Below, piece by piece: positions 1-6,276 of a stretch of 7,398 bases of DNA (its first letter is position 1; each line of letters opens with the position of its first letter). Under the pieces are notes generated by a model, which saw only the letters and a list, made by a program, of their open reading frames with translations, searched no databases and was not told the DNA's origin. The stretch lies in assembly GCA_022712335.1 (NCBI GenBank), contig JALAGR010000203.1:1-7398 (forward strand), read 5' to 3'. The stretch is from Pediococcus sp. (GTDB taxonomy: Bacteria; Bacillota; Bacilli; Lactobacillales; Lactobacillaceae). The translations under genes and the position numbers were made by a program.

Positions 1-8
1 AAGAAAAA

Positions 9-1022
9 ATGAAGTTACCCAAAGATGCTTTTCAGCCTGTTAGTCAGGACGAACGCTTAGATGATGAAAAAATCACAGCTCCGTCGAGAACGTTTTTACA
101 AGATGCTTGGCGCCGTTTAAAGGAAAATAAAGCCGCATTCATTAGTATGTGGGTTTTGATTATCATTGCGATTTTTGCTTTTACATCACCAATCACAGCT
201 CCACATCCAAATAATTCTAATCCGGATTACGCTAACTTGCCCGCTAAAATTCCAGGAGTGCACATTAATGGCTTTAATGGAACGATCGTTCAAGGTGGCG
301 AAAGAATTGATGCCTACAAAACTAACAACGTCCCATCTGATAAATATTTCTACTTTGGAACAGATTATCTAGGACGAAGTTTGGCACAAAGAATTTTACA
401 CGGAACAATGATTTCACTATTAATTGGTGTGTTTGCCACGATCATCGATTTACTAATTGGGGTCGGGTACGGAATCTTCTCGGCTTGGAAGGGCGGCAAA
501 ATCGATATTTTCATGCAACGTATTATCGAAATTATGTCTTCCGTACCAAATATCGTTATCATGGTTCTCTTGCTACTAGTTTTCAAAAATGGTGGGATTC
601 TACCAATTGTATTGGCGATTGCGATTAATGAGTGGACGACGATGGCTCGTTTGACGCGGGCGCAGACGTTGAGTTTAAAGAATCAAGAATACATTTTAGC
701 GGCACAGTCCTTAGGTGAATCACCATGGAAAATCTCGATTAAACATTTATTACCAAACTTATCGAGTGTGATTATCATCCAAACGATGTTTACGATTCCA
801 ACGGCCATTTTCTTCGAAGCATTCTTAAGTTACATCGGGATTGGGATTCAAGCACCGACCGCATCGCTAGGAACGTTAATTAATGATGGACAACGAAACT
901 TCCAATTCTTACCATTCCAAATGTGGTATCCGGCGATTGTTCTAGCAATTATCATGATTGCATTTAATGTTTTAGCAGACGGCTTACGTGATGCTTTTGA
1001 TCCACGTACAGCTCGTAGATAG
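9..1022 (+). CDS. oppC: Oligopeptide ABC transporter permease OppC
   Basis: One of the two membrane subunits of a peptide importer. With OppB it forms the channel through which peptides delivered by the lipoprotein OppA pass, driven by OppD and OppF. The 337 residues show a cytoplasmic N-terminus (about 1-42), a first membrane helix (about 43-62), an external loop ending in the family motif FGTDYLGRS (116-124), and then about five more hydrophobic segments (roughly 130-158, 178-206, 250-290 and 305-323). The EAA loop that docks onto the ATPases is AAQSLGESPWKISIKHLLPN (231-250), with the expected Ala-Ala, Gly and Leu-Pro. The C-terminus GLRDAFDPR (325-333) is typical of OppC/DppC. The length is normal, so the gene looks intact. 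The ribosome binding site would fall partly before the window, since only eight bases precede the ATG. The downstream oppD and oppF support oligopeptide rather than nickel or sugar transport, although a dipeptide (Dpp) assignment cannot be excluded. Confidence 0.93.
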   Translation: MKLPKDAFQPVSQDERLDDEKITAPSRTFLQDAWRRLKENKAAFISMWVLIIIAIFAFTSPITAPHPNNSNPDYANLPAKIPGVHINGFNGTIVQGGERIDAYKTNNVPSDKYFYFGTDYLGRSLAQRILHGTMISLLIGVFATIIDLLIGVGYGIFSAWKGGKIDIFMQRIIEIMSSVPNIVIMVLLLLVFKNGGILPIVLAIAINEWTTMARLTRAQTLSLKNQEYILAAQSLGESPWKISIKHLLPNLSSVIIIQTMFTIPTAIFFEAFLSYIGIGIQAPTASLGTLINDGQRNFQFLPFQMWYPAIVLAIIMIAFNVLADGLRDAFDPRTARR

Positions 1023-1036
1023 GAGGAAATTGGTTA

Positions 1037-2110
1037 ATGGATACAACAAAGAAAGTACTAGAAGTGAAAAATCTAAAAATTGATTTCCATACTTATGCTG
1101 GAACGGTCAAAGCGATTCGAGATGTTAGTTTCGATTTGCACCAGGGGGAAACGTTAGCGATTGTTGGTGAGTCAGGTTCAGGGAAAACGGTAACGACTAA
1201 AACAATTATGGGATTGTTAGCCAACAATGCCGAAGTTGTTGGTGGAACGGTTGAACTTCATGGTAAAAATATTTTAAAAATGAATGCTCGCGAGTTACAA
1301 GACGTTCGTGGTAAAAATATTGCCGAAATTTTTCAAGATCCAATGACATCTTTGGATCCAACAATGAAAATTGGACGTCAAGTGGCAGAACCGCTCATGA
1401 TTCATCAAAAAATTAGTAAAGAAAAAGCGCAAAAAAGAGCACTTGAAATGCTTAAATTGGTTGGTATTAAAGACGCAGAAAGTCGGATTAACGATTATCC
1501 ACATCAATTTTCAGGGGGAATGCGTCAGCGAATCGTGATTGCGATTGCGTTAATTTGTAATCCAGAAATTCTAATTGCTGATGAACCAACTACAGCATTG
1601 GATGTTACGATTCAAGCTCAAATTTTGGATTTGATGAAAGAACTTCAAGAAAAGATTTCAACTTCGATTATTTTTATCACGCATGACTTGGGCGTTGTAG
1701 CAAGCATGGCAGATCGAGTTGCGGTAATGTACGCTGGAAAAATCGTGGAATACGGATCAGTAGATGAAATTTTCTACAATCCGCAACATCCATATACGTG
1801 GGGACTTTTGAATTCAATGCCAACGTTGGACACTGCTAAAGGGGAACTTCAACCAATTCCAGGTACACCACCTGATTTATTGGATCCTCCAGTGGGAGAT
1901 CCTTTTGCGGCTCGTAATCCATACGCGATGAAAATCGACGAAGAACAAGAACCACCATTTTTTGAAGTTAGCCCATCGCATTATGCTGCAACGTGGCTAC
2001 TACATCCAGATGCTCCAATAGTAGAACCACCAGCAGAGATTCAACGTCGTTGGAAGATTTATCAAGACACATTTCAGATTGAACCGACCGACCTTCGTGT
2101 TGGGGAATAG
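1037..2110 (+). CDS. oppD: Oligopeptide ABC transporter ATP-binding protein OppD
   Basis: Cytoplasmic ATPase that pairs with OppF to power peptide import through OppB/OppC. All nucleotide-binding elements are present in the 357 residues: Walker A GESGSGKT (44-51), Q-loop Gln100 in FQDP, signature FSGGMRQR (158-165), Walker B ILIADE (178-183), D-loop ALD (187-189) and switch His216. The C-terminal peptide-transporter extension begins at HPYTWGLL (251-258). Many OppD/DppD homologues carry cysteines for an iron-sulphur cluster in this extension. Here the matching stretch (about 287-302, GDPFAARNPYAMKID) has none, and the only Cys in the protein is Cys174 in the ATPase core. The gene lies 14 bp after oppC. 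Its AGGAGG (1021-1026) overlaps the oppC stop codon, consistent with coupled translation in one operon. The ATG at 1037 is 10 bases after that site. The family call is firm; the exact peptide range is unknown. Confidence 0.95.
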   Translation: MDTTKKVLEVKNLKIDFHTYAGTVKAIRDVSFDLHQGETLAIVGESGSGKTVTTKTIMGLLANNAEVVGGTVELHGKNILKMNARELQDVRGKNIAEIFQDPMTSLDPTMKIGRQVAEPLMIHQKISKEKAQKRALEMLKLVGIKDAESRINDYPHQFSGGMRQRIVIAIALICNPEILIADEPTTALDVTIQAQILDLMKELQEKISTSIIFITHDLGVVASMADRVAVMYAGKIVEYGSVDEIFYNPQHPYTWGLLNSMPTLDTAKGELQPIPGTPPDLLDPPVGDPFAARNPYAMKIDEEQEPPFFEVSPSHYAATWLLHPDAPIVEPPAEIQRRWKIYQDTFQIEPTDLRVGE

Positions 2111-2122
2111 GAGGAAAACGTA

Positions 2123-3076
2123 ATGGACGTAACTAAAAAAATTTTAGAAGTAAAAAATTTAAAACAATACTTTAACGTTGGCAAAAAAGACGAAGTCCAT
2201 GCTGTTGACGACGTTTCCTTTGATATCTATGAGGGTGAAACTTTTGGATTGGTTGGTGAATCTGGTTCAGGAAAAACGACTACCGGCCGAGCAATTATCC
2301 GTTTGCAAGATCCGACTTCGGGAAATGTTAATTTTGAGGGGAAAGATATTGCGTCTATTAAAAAGCGTTCCGACATTATGGAATTTCGACGCGAGATGCA
2401 GTTGATTTTCCAAGATCCGTACGCTTCTTTGAATCCACGGATGAAAGTTAAGGATATTATTGCCGAAGGAATTGACATTCACCATTTGGCAAAAGATAAA
2501 CAAGATCGTTCACGTCAAGTTGAAGATTTACTTGAAACAGTGGGACTGAATAAAGATCATTCCAGCCGATATCCGAATGAATTTTCAGGTGGGCAACGAC
2601 AACGCATCGGGATAGCACGTGCTTTAGCGGTCCAGCCTAAATTCATTATTGCTGATGAACCAATCTCGGCATTGGACGTTTCGATTCAAGCGCAAGTAGT
2701 TAACTTGATGAAGAAGTTGCAAGAAGAAAAGGGACTAACATACTTATTTATTGCCCATGATTTATCTATGGTGAAATACATCAGTGACCGTATTGGCGTC
2801 ATGCATTACGGGAAAATGTTGGAAATCGGTCCTGCTGAAGAGGTATACAATCATCCTTTACATTCATATACGGCAAGCTTGGTTTCGGCAGTACCAGAAC
2901 CCGATCCAGAATTTGAGCGTAATCGCCGTCAGGTTCCATATGATGCATCACGTGAATTTGATGATAAAGAACGGCGCATGGTTGAAATTGCACCAAACCA
3001 TTTTGTGAAAGCTGCTGATGATGAGATTGAGGAATATCGGGAACGTGCTCGAGCTTATGGAGTGAAACCAGTGTAA
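2123..3076 (+). CDS. oppF: Oligopeptide ABC transporter ATP-binding protein OppF
   Basis: Second ATPase of the peptide importer, forming the nucleotide-binding heterodimer with OppD. In the 317 residues, Walker A is GESGSGKT (45-52), the Q-loop Gln is 97 in FQDPYASLNP, the signature is FSGGQRQR (154-161), Walker B is FIIADE (174-179), the D-loop is SALD (182-185) and the switch His is 212. The LNPRM after the Q-loop and the HPLHSYT segment (244-250) are typical of OppF. The tail after about 260 is strongly charged (Arg, Glu, Asp), and the whole protein contains no cysteine. The N-terminus (MDVTKKILEVKNLK) closely resembles that of OppD (MDTTKKVLEVKNLK), as expected for related subunits. The gene starts 12 bp after oppD, and AGGAGG (2109-2114) overlaps the oppD TAG stop. 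It is the last gene of the operon and is followed directly by a terminator. Confidence 0.95.
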   Translation: MDVTKKILEVKNLKQYFNVGKKDEVHAVDDVSFDIYEGETFGLVGESGSGKTTTGRAIIRLQDPTSGNVNFEGKDIASIKKRSDIMEFRREMQLIFQDPYASLNPRMKVKDIIAEGIDIHHLAKDKQDRSRQVEDLLETVGLNKDHSSRYPNEFSGGQRQRIGIARALAVQPKFIIADEPISALDVSIQAQVVNLMKKLQEEKGLTYLFIAHDLSMVKYISDRIGVMHYGKMLEIGPAEEVYNHPLHSYTASLVSAVPEPDPEFERNRRQVPYDASREFDDKERRMVEIAPNHFVKAADDEIEEYRERARAYGVKPV

Positions 3077-3078
3077 CC

Positions 3079-3119
3079 AAAAAAGAGACTACGACAAATT
3101 TTGTCGTAGTCTCTTTTTT
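3079..3119. terminator. Bidirectional rho-independent terminator between convergent operons
   Basis: A perfect inverted repeat is centred on 3099. Its GC-bearing core pairs GAGACTACGACAAA (3085-3098) with TTTGTCGTAGTCTC (3100-3113). Six As precede the left arm and at least seven Ts follow the right arm, so the hairpin with a U tract is formed in both directions. It begins two bases after the oppF stop codon and lies 14 bases beyond the stop of the minus-strand phosphatase gene. It therefore most likely ends both the opp operon and the opposing phosphatase/permease operon. Confidence 0.93.
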
Positions 3120-3133
3120 TATTTTGGAAACTC

Positions 3134-3802
3134 TCACACTTTAGTTGTTCTACCAAAGCATTCAATTGTTCCACCAGCTTCAGTCAACTGAAGCTCCGTA
3201 ATGCTCCCGTTGCGAGGGCTATGGGACACGTCGATTTGATCATTGAATATTGATGTTAAAATTCGAATCAACGTCCCGTGGGAAACCACTAGAACATGAT
3301 CGCCATCTTGAGCCTGTTTAAAAGTATAGTCTAATCCTTGTTTTAAACGAGTGACGATTTCATCGTAGCTTTCAGCATCGTGGAAAGGGTCAACATCTTT
3401 CCAAATATCGATTGCCACTTTAATCCCATGCACAGCAGTCATGGCATTTAAAGTTGGTTCAACAGTGGAATGTTGTTGATAGAGTTTAAATTCTGTTTCA
3501 ACAGAGTTAGCACCTTCAAAGTAGCCGAAAAATTGTTCACGAAAAGCTGAAATCATTTCAATCTCTTTTTCATCTTGGGGATGCTGATTTTCAGCGTTGA
3601 TAAAGCGTGCTGTCTTAATTGCTCGCGTTGTATCAGAACAATAGATATTAGCAAAGTCAATGTCGGCAAGTAATTTGCCGGCGTTTTTAGCATCAGCAAT
3701 TCCTTTATCGGTCAAGGGAGAATCTGACCAACCTTGCAGATGACGATAGCGATTAAACAAAGTTTGTCCATGACGGACGAAATAATAATTAACAGTTTTC
3801 AT
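3134..3802 (-). CDS. Histidine phosphatase family protein (phosphoglycerate mutase-like), paralogue B
   Basis: A 222-residue cytoplasmic enzyme of the histidine phosphatase superfamily, which transfers phosphate through a phosphohistidine. The N-terminal YFVRHGQT gives the catalytic His11 next to Arg10. Arg60 in SDTTRA, Glu89 in AFREQFFGYFEG and the second His175 in VVSHGT complete the active site, so it should be active. It lacks features that would mark it as the glycolytic mutase, and I read it as a phosphatase of unknown substrate, although mutase activity is not excluded. The frame stays open upstream to 3865, but those codons overlap the permease gene. ATG 3802 is preferred because the RHG motif then sits where it does in its paralogue at 5466-6134, and an AGGA lies five bases upstream. 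That site overlaps the permease stop codon, and the gap between the genes is 7 bp, implying translational coupling. Last gene of the minus-strand operon. Confidence 0.9.
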   Translation of the reverse strand: MKTVNYYFVRHGQTLFNRYRHLQGWSDSPLTDKGIADAKNAGKLLADIDFANIYCSDTTRAIKTARFINAENQHPQDEKEIEMISAFREQFFGYFEGANSVETEFKLYQQHSTVEPTLNAMTAVHGIKVAIDIWKDVDPFHDAESYDEIVTRLKQGLDYTFKQAQDGDHVLVVSHGTLIRILTSIFNDQIDVSHSPRNGSITELQLTEAGGTIECFGRTTKV

Positions 3803-3809
3803 GTAATTC

Positions 3810-5441
3810 CTATGCTTTCTTAAATGCTTTTTTGAAAATATTGAAGAATAAGGCGTAGATAGCAATGGTGATAATTACAACGATTGCCCAGGCAAATACA
3901 CCTGACCAGATTTCAGCGTTATATCCACCTTTAATCGTGAAGTAAGCACCAAACGCAAATGCAATGATGGCGAACGGATATGAAGAACGAGAAACTTTCT
4001 TTAATTCGTTTCGTTCAACCCAAGCCATGAATGGTAGAAGGGCTGATAGAGCGATAAAAATAATTGGAATAATAATATTTAAAGAGAGTTCTATATCATA
4101 TAAGTTAGTACCAGTAGTTGCATCGGTAGGGCGAATTCCCAAGAAAGAGAAGACGATTGTAATCACGAAACACCAAGCACCGACAAGCCATGCAGCAATA
4201 TCATTTTTGATGAAAACATATTGTGATGGGAAATCTTTGCTATTTTGACGGATGCGCATAAAGGCAAAGAAAACAAAACTAGTAACGAATGGAGAAACAA
4301 TCCCATTAATGTTAAGTAACCAGTTGAACATATCATTGATACTTGGAAGCCAATTACTAAGGAAAAGTACAAGGGAAACAATTCCAGTTGTTAACCAATA
4401 ACCATTGATAGGTAGACCATCGCTATTAAGTTTACCAAGTGATTTAGGGAGGTATTTCATAGCAACATCAGAAAGGAAGATTCGTGTACTTGCGTCTAAA
4501 ATTACAGCTAATTGAGCAAACATATAAACGGCCTGGCTGACAGCGAAGATATACATAAAGGTATTTCCGATTCCAAATTCATCACCAAGTGCTTGGAATG
4601 CGTAGTAAGAACCATTCATCTTCAAATCGTATGGCAAGTGGTGAGCATTGAAGAAGACGGCCAATGAAAATGAACCAAAGACGGTTAAGAAAACGGTCAT
4701 TAATAGAAGCATCATCATTGCTTTAGGAAAATCGCGTTTACCATTTTTCATTTCTTTAACATATGGAGCAGCAAGTTCGGCACCATTAATTGCAAAGATT
4801 AGCAAACCGAAAGTTGATAGGAAGTGTCCGTCAATCTTGGGGATAAATGCTTTTAAGTTGAATGGTTGAGTTGCGATGTGGCGACCATGCATCAAGGCTA
4901 CGACCGTCATGATTACAAAAAGAATTGTCATAACGAACATTGCACCACCACCGAGCGTGCTTAGAATTTCAAGCGAACGGTTGCGGAAGAAATGTTGGAA
5001 CCAAATGAACACAAGGAAAACGACGGCAGTAAAAATCGCAAACATAATTGTCGGCATATATTTCTGCAAATCACCGTTACCTTTGACCAGCCAACTAATC
5101 GATACAACGACCGAGTTGGCAACATCGACAACGTAAGGGAGCCCAGCAATCCAATAGAAGAATGCCACGATGTATCCAGCAAGATCTCCGTTGGTAGAGC
5201 GGATCCAAGAGGCTAAACCACCACCATCTTCATTGAAAGTACCACCTAGTTGTCCAACCATCATTTCGTATGGCCAAACAAAAAGTAAAATCATTAAAAT
5301 CCAAGTTGAAACAATAGCTAAACCTTGGTTGTGAAAATTATAAATTAAATCATCGAACCCAATTACCGTTACAAAATCCATTAACGCAACGACGGGCCAA
5401 CTAATATACCTTTTTTTTGCATCTAAAGGTGAATTATCCAT
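3810..5441 (-). CDS. APC-superfamily amino-acid permease
   Basis: A 543-residue integral membrane transporter, probably carrying or exchanging an amino acid or amine. I count about 12 to 14 hydrophobic segments, roughly at 14-36, 40-63, 87-118, 130-150, 162-184, 208-226, 240-264, 293-315, 345-363, 370-396, 413-435, 452-474, 486-504 and 510-535. The APC hallmark is clear around segment 6 and the following loop: FAINGAELAAPYVKEMKNGK (216-235), then RDFPKA, matching the family's Gly-x-Glu and E-x-x-N-x-x-R-x-x-P-x-A pattern. Segment 1 contains VIGFDDLIYNF (26-36), with two aspartates where many APC proteins have a Gly-rich break. This may mark a distinct subfamily. The short C-terminus is basic. 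AGGAGA lies nine bases before the ATG. The gene starts 24 bp after one histidine phosphatase and ends 7 bp before its paralogue, so the three are probably co-transcribed. A glutamate/GABA-type exchanger is one possibility, but the substrate cannot be read from the sequence. Confidence 0.88.
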   Translation of the reverse strand: MDNSPLDAKKRYISWPVVALMDFVTVIGFDDLIYNFHNQGLAIVSTWILMILLFVWPYEMMVGQLGGTFNEDGGGLASWIRSTNGDLAGYIVAFFYWIAGLPYVVDVANSVVVSISWLVKGNGDLQKYMPTIMFAIFTAVVFLVFIWFQHFFRNRSLEILSTLGGGAMFVMTILFVIMTVVALMHGRHIATQPFNLKAFIPKIDGHFLSTFGLLIFAINGAELAAPYVKEMKNGKRDFPKAMMMLLLMTVFLTVFGSFSLAVFFNAHHLPYDLKMNGSYYAFQALGDEFGIGNTFMYIFAVSQAVYMFAQLAVILDASTRIFLSDVAMKYLPKSLGKLNSDGLPINGYWLTTGIVSLVLFLSNWLPSINDMFNWLLNINGIVSPFVTSFVFFAFMRIRQNSKDFPSQYVFIKNDIAAWLVGAWCFVITIVFSFLGIRPTDATTGTNLYDIELSLNIIIPIIFIALSALLPFMAWVERNELKKVSRSSYPFAIIAFAFGAYFTIKGGYNAEIWSGVFAWAIVVIITIAIYALFFNIFKKAFKKA

Positions 5442-5465
5442 TCTAATATCTCTCCTAAAATTTGT

Positions 5466-6134
5466 TTACAAAACCTCTTGATCTCCATAATTGTTGTATT
5501 CATCGAGATGAAGGCCATCTTCGTCCAAAGTGAAACGGTTGATACTACCATTTTGAGGACCCCAAGTAATATCTAATTCGGGATCAGCTTTACCAGCCAT
5601 TGAACGAATTGTTGTGCCGTGACTAACGACCAAAATTGTGTCGCCGTCATTATGTCTTTCCATTAATTGCGCAAAACCGCGGTTGAGACGTTCCCAGAAT
5701 TCAGCATCATTTTCAGCATCATGGAATGGGTCAGCTGCTTTCATCGCATCTTTTGAAGCAGCAATGGGGTTCTCCTCTAAAAATTCATGGAAAGAACGTT
5801 TGCCTGAAACAGGAACGAGTGCTTGGAACCAAGCTTGTGCCGAGTCGCTTCCTTCGTAATAACCATAGAATTCTTCGCGGAATTCAGGCATGGTTTCAAT
5901 TGGAAGTTGTTCGTGTGCATTTTCAGCCATAACGGCGTTCGCTGTATTTACTGCTCGTGTTGTATCAGATGCATAGGCTGCGGTAAATGCGATATTCTTT
6001 AAGCGTTCACCAGCACGATGAGCATCAGCATAACCTTTTTCAGTTAAAGGGGAGTCCGACCAACCTTGCATGCGATTGTACTTATTGAAAATAGTTTGTC
6101 CATGACGAACAAAGTATAATTTTAATTTCTTCAT
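5466..6134 (-). CDS. Histidine phosphatase family protein (phosphoglycerate mutase-like), paralogue A
   Basis: First gene of the minus-strand operon. It encodes a 222-residue soluble histidine phosphatase. Catalytic residues are all visible: Arg10-His11 in YFVRHGQT, Arg60 in SDTTRA, Glu87 in FREEFYGYYEG and His172 in VVSHGT. It has exactly the same length as the protein at 3134-3802 and shares 39 of its first 61 residues, including QGWSDSPLT and SDTTRA. The middle (about 95-135), where this family shapes its substrate pocket, differs strongly, so the two may act on different compounds. An upstream in-frame GTG at 6152 exists. It is disfavoured because the apparent ribosome binding site (GAGGAAAGGA, 6150-6141) would lie inside the coding region; ATG 6134 follows AAAGGA by six bases. 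Annotation pipelines would probably label it phosphoglycerate mutase, but linkage to a permease rather than to glycolytic genes argues for another phosphate ester. Confidence 0.9.
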   Translation of the reverse strand: MKKLKLYFVRHGQTIFNKYNRMQGWSDSPLTEKGYADAHRAGERLKNIAFTAAYASDTTRAVNTANAVMAENAHEQLPIETMPEFREEFYGYYEGSDSAQAWFQALVPVSGKRSFHEFLEENPIAASKDAMKAADPFHDAENDAEFWERLNRGFAQLMERHNDGDTILVVSHGTTIRSMAGKADPELDITWGPQNGSINRFTLDEDGLHLDEYNNYGDQEVL

Positions 6135-6175
6135 ATAAAATCCTTTCCTCACTTATTTTTTGTAAAACCTCAATC

Positions 6176-6184
6176 ATTCTATCA
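6176..6184 (-). promoter_or_regulatory. Predicted extended -10 promoter of the phosphatase/permease operon
   Basis: Read on the minus strand, TGATAGAAT matches the extended -10 consensus TGNTATAAT with one mismatch in the hexamer. Transcription would begin near 6169, giving a leader of about 35 bases that includes the ribosome binding site of the first gene. No good -35 hexamer is found at 16-18 bp (the region reads AAATTG), which fits an extended -10 promoter or one that depends on an activator. Predicted by eye only. Confidence 0.5.
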
Positions 6185-6196
6185 CATAACGTGTGA
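6182..6196. promoter_or_regulatory. Inverted repeat TCACA-N5-TGTGA over the minus-strand -10 region
   Basis: TCACA (6182-6186) and TGTGA (6192-6196) are perfect reverse complements separated by five bases. The site overlaps the TG of the extended -10 element of the minus-strand operon, so a protein bound here would block that promoter. The arms are short and such repeats arise by chance, so operator function is only suggested. Confidence 0.3.
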
Positions 6197-6200
6197 CCCA

Positions 6201-6212
6201 ATTTAGCTAAAT
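6201..6212. promoter_or_regulatory. Perfect 12-bp palindrome, candidate shared operator
   Basis: ATTTAGCTAAAT is identical on both strands. It sits midway between the two divergent predicted promoters. It covers the -35 position of the minus-strand promoter and ends two bases before the -35 of the plus-strand promoter, placing its centre about 37 and 43 bases upstream of the two predicted start sites. The size and position fit a dimeric helix-turn-helix regulator, but no regulator gene is present in the window to assign it to. Confidence 0.4.
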
Positions 6213-6214
6213 CT

Positions 6215-6243
6215 TTGTGAAAACGTATAAAAAGGAGTAAAAT
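6215..6243 (+). promoter_or_regulatory. Predicted sigma-A-type promoter of the HelD-like gene
   Basis: TTGTGA (6215-6220, four of six matches to TTGACA) and TAAAAT (6238-6243, five of six to TATAAT) are separated by 17 bp. Transcription would start near 6250, leaving a leader of about 27 bases that contains the AGGTGG used by the TTG start. A competing -10, TATAAA at 6226-6231, has only a weak -35 (TTTAGC, 6202-6207). Confidence 0.55.
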
Positions 6244-6276
6244 TTATGTCTAACAAAAACTGAGAGGTGGTTCACA

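Noticed and set aside
2799..3137. Open frame of 112 codons on the minus strand inside oppF and the terminator
   Set aside because: It lies antisense to a complete, well-supported oppF, runs through the terminator hairpin, and its product shows no recognisable motif.
3803..3865. N-terminal extension of the downstream phosphatase up to 3865
   Set aside because: It overlaps the permease C-terminus, has no counterpart in the paralogue, and would push the RHG motif away from its usual place near residue 11; ATG 3802 has its own ribosome binding site.
3964..5216. Several plus-strand open frames of 70-95 codons opposite the permease gene
   Set aside because: They are low-complexity antisense translations of membrane-helix codons, have no convincing ribosome binding sites and match no family I recognise.
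6135..6152. GTG start at 6152 for the first phosphatase
   Set aside because: Its codons consist of the ribosome binding site for ATG 6134, and the ATG start gives a protein of exactly the paralogue's length.
6182..6196. CRP-type site
   Set aside because: The arms are in the opposite order (TCACA then TGTGA rather than TGTGA-N6-TCACA), and CRP-cAMP control of this kind is not expected in lactobacilli.
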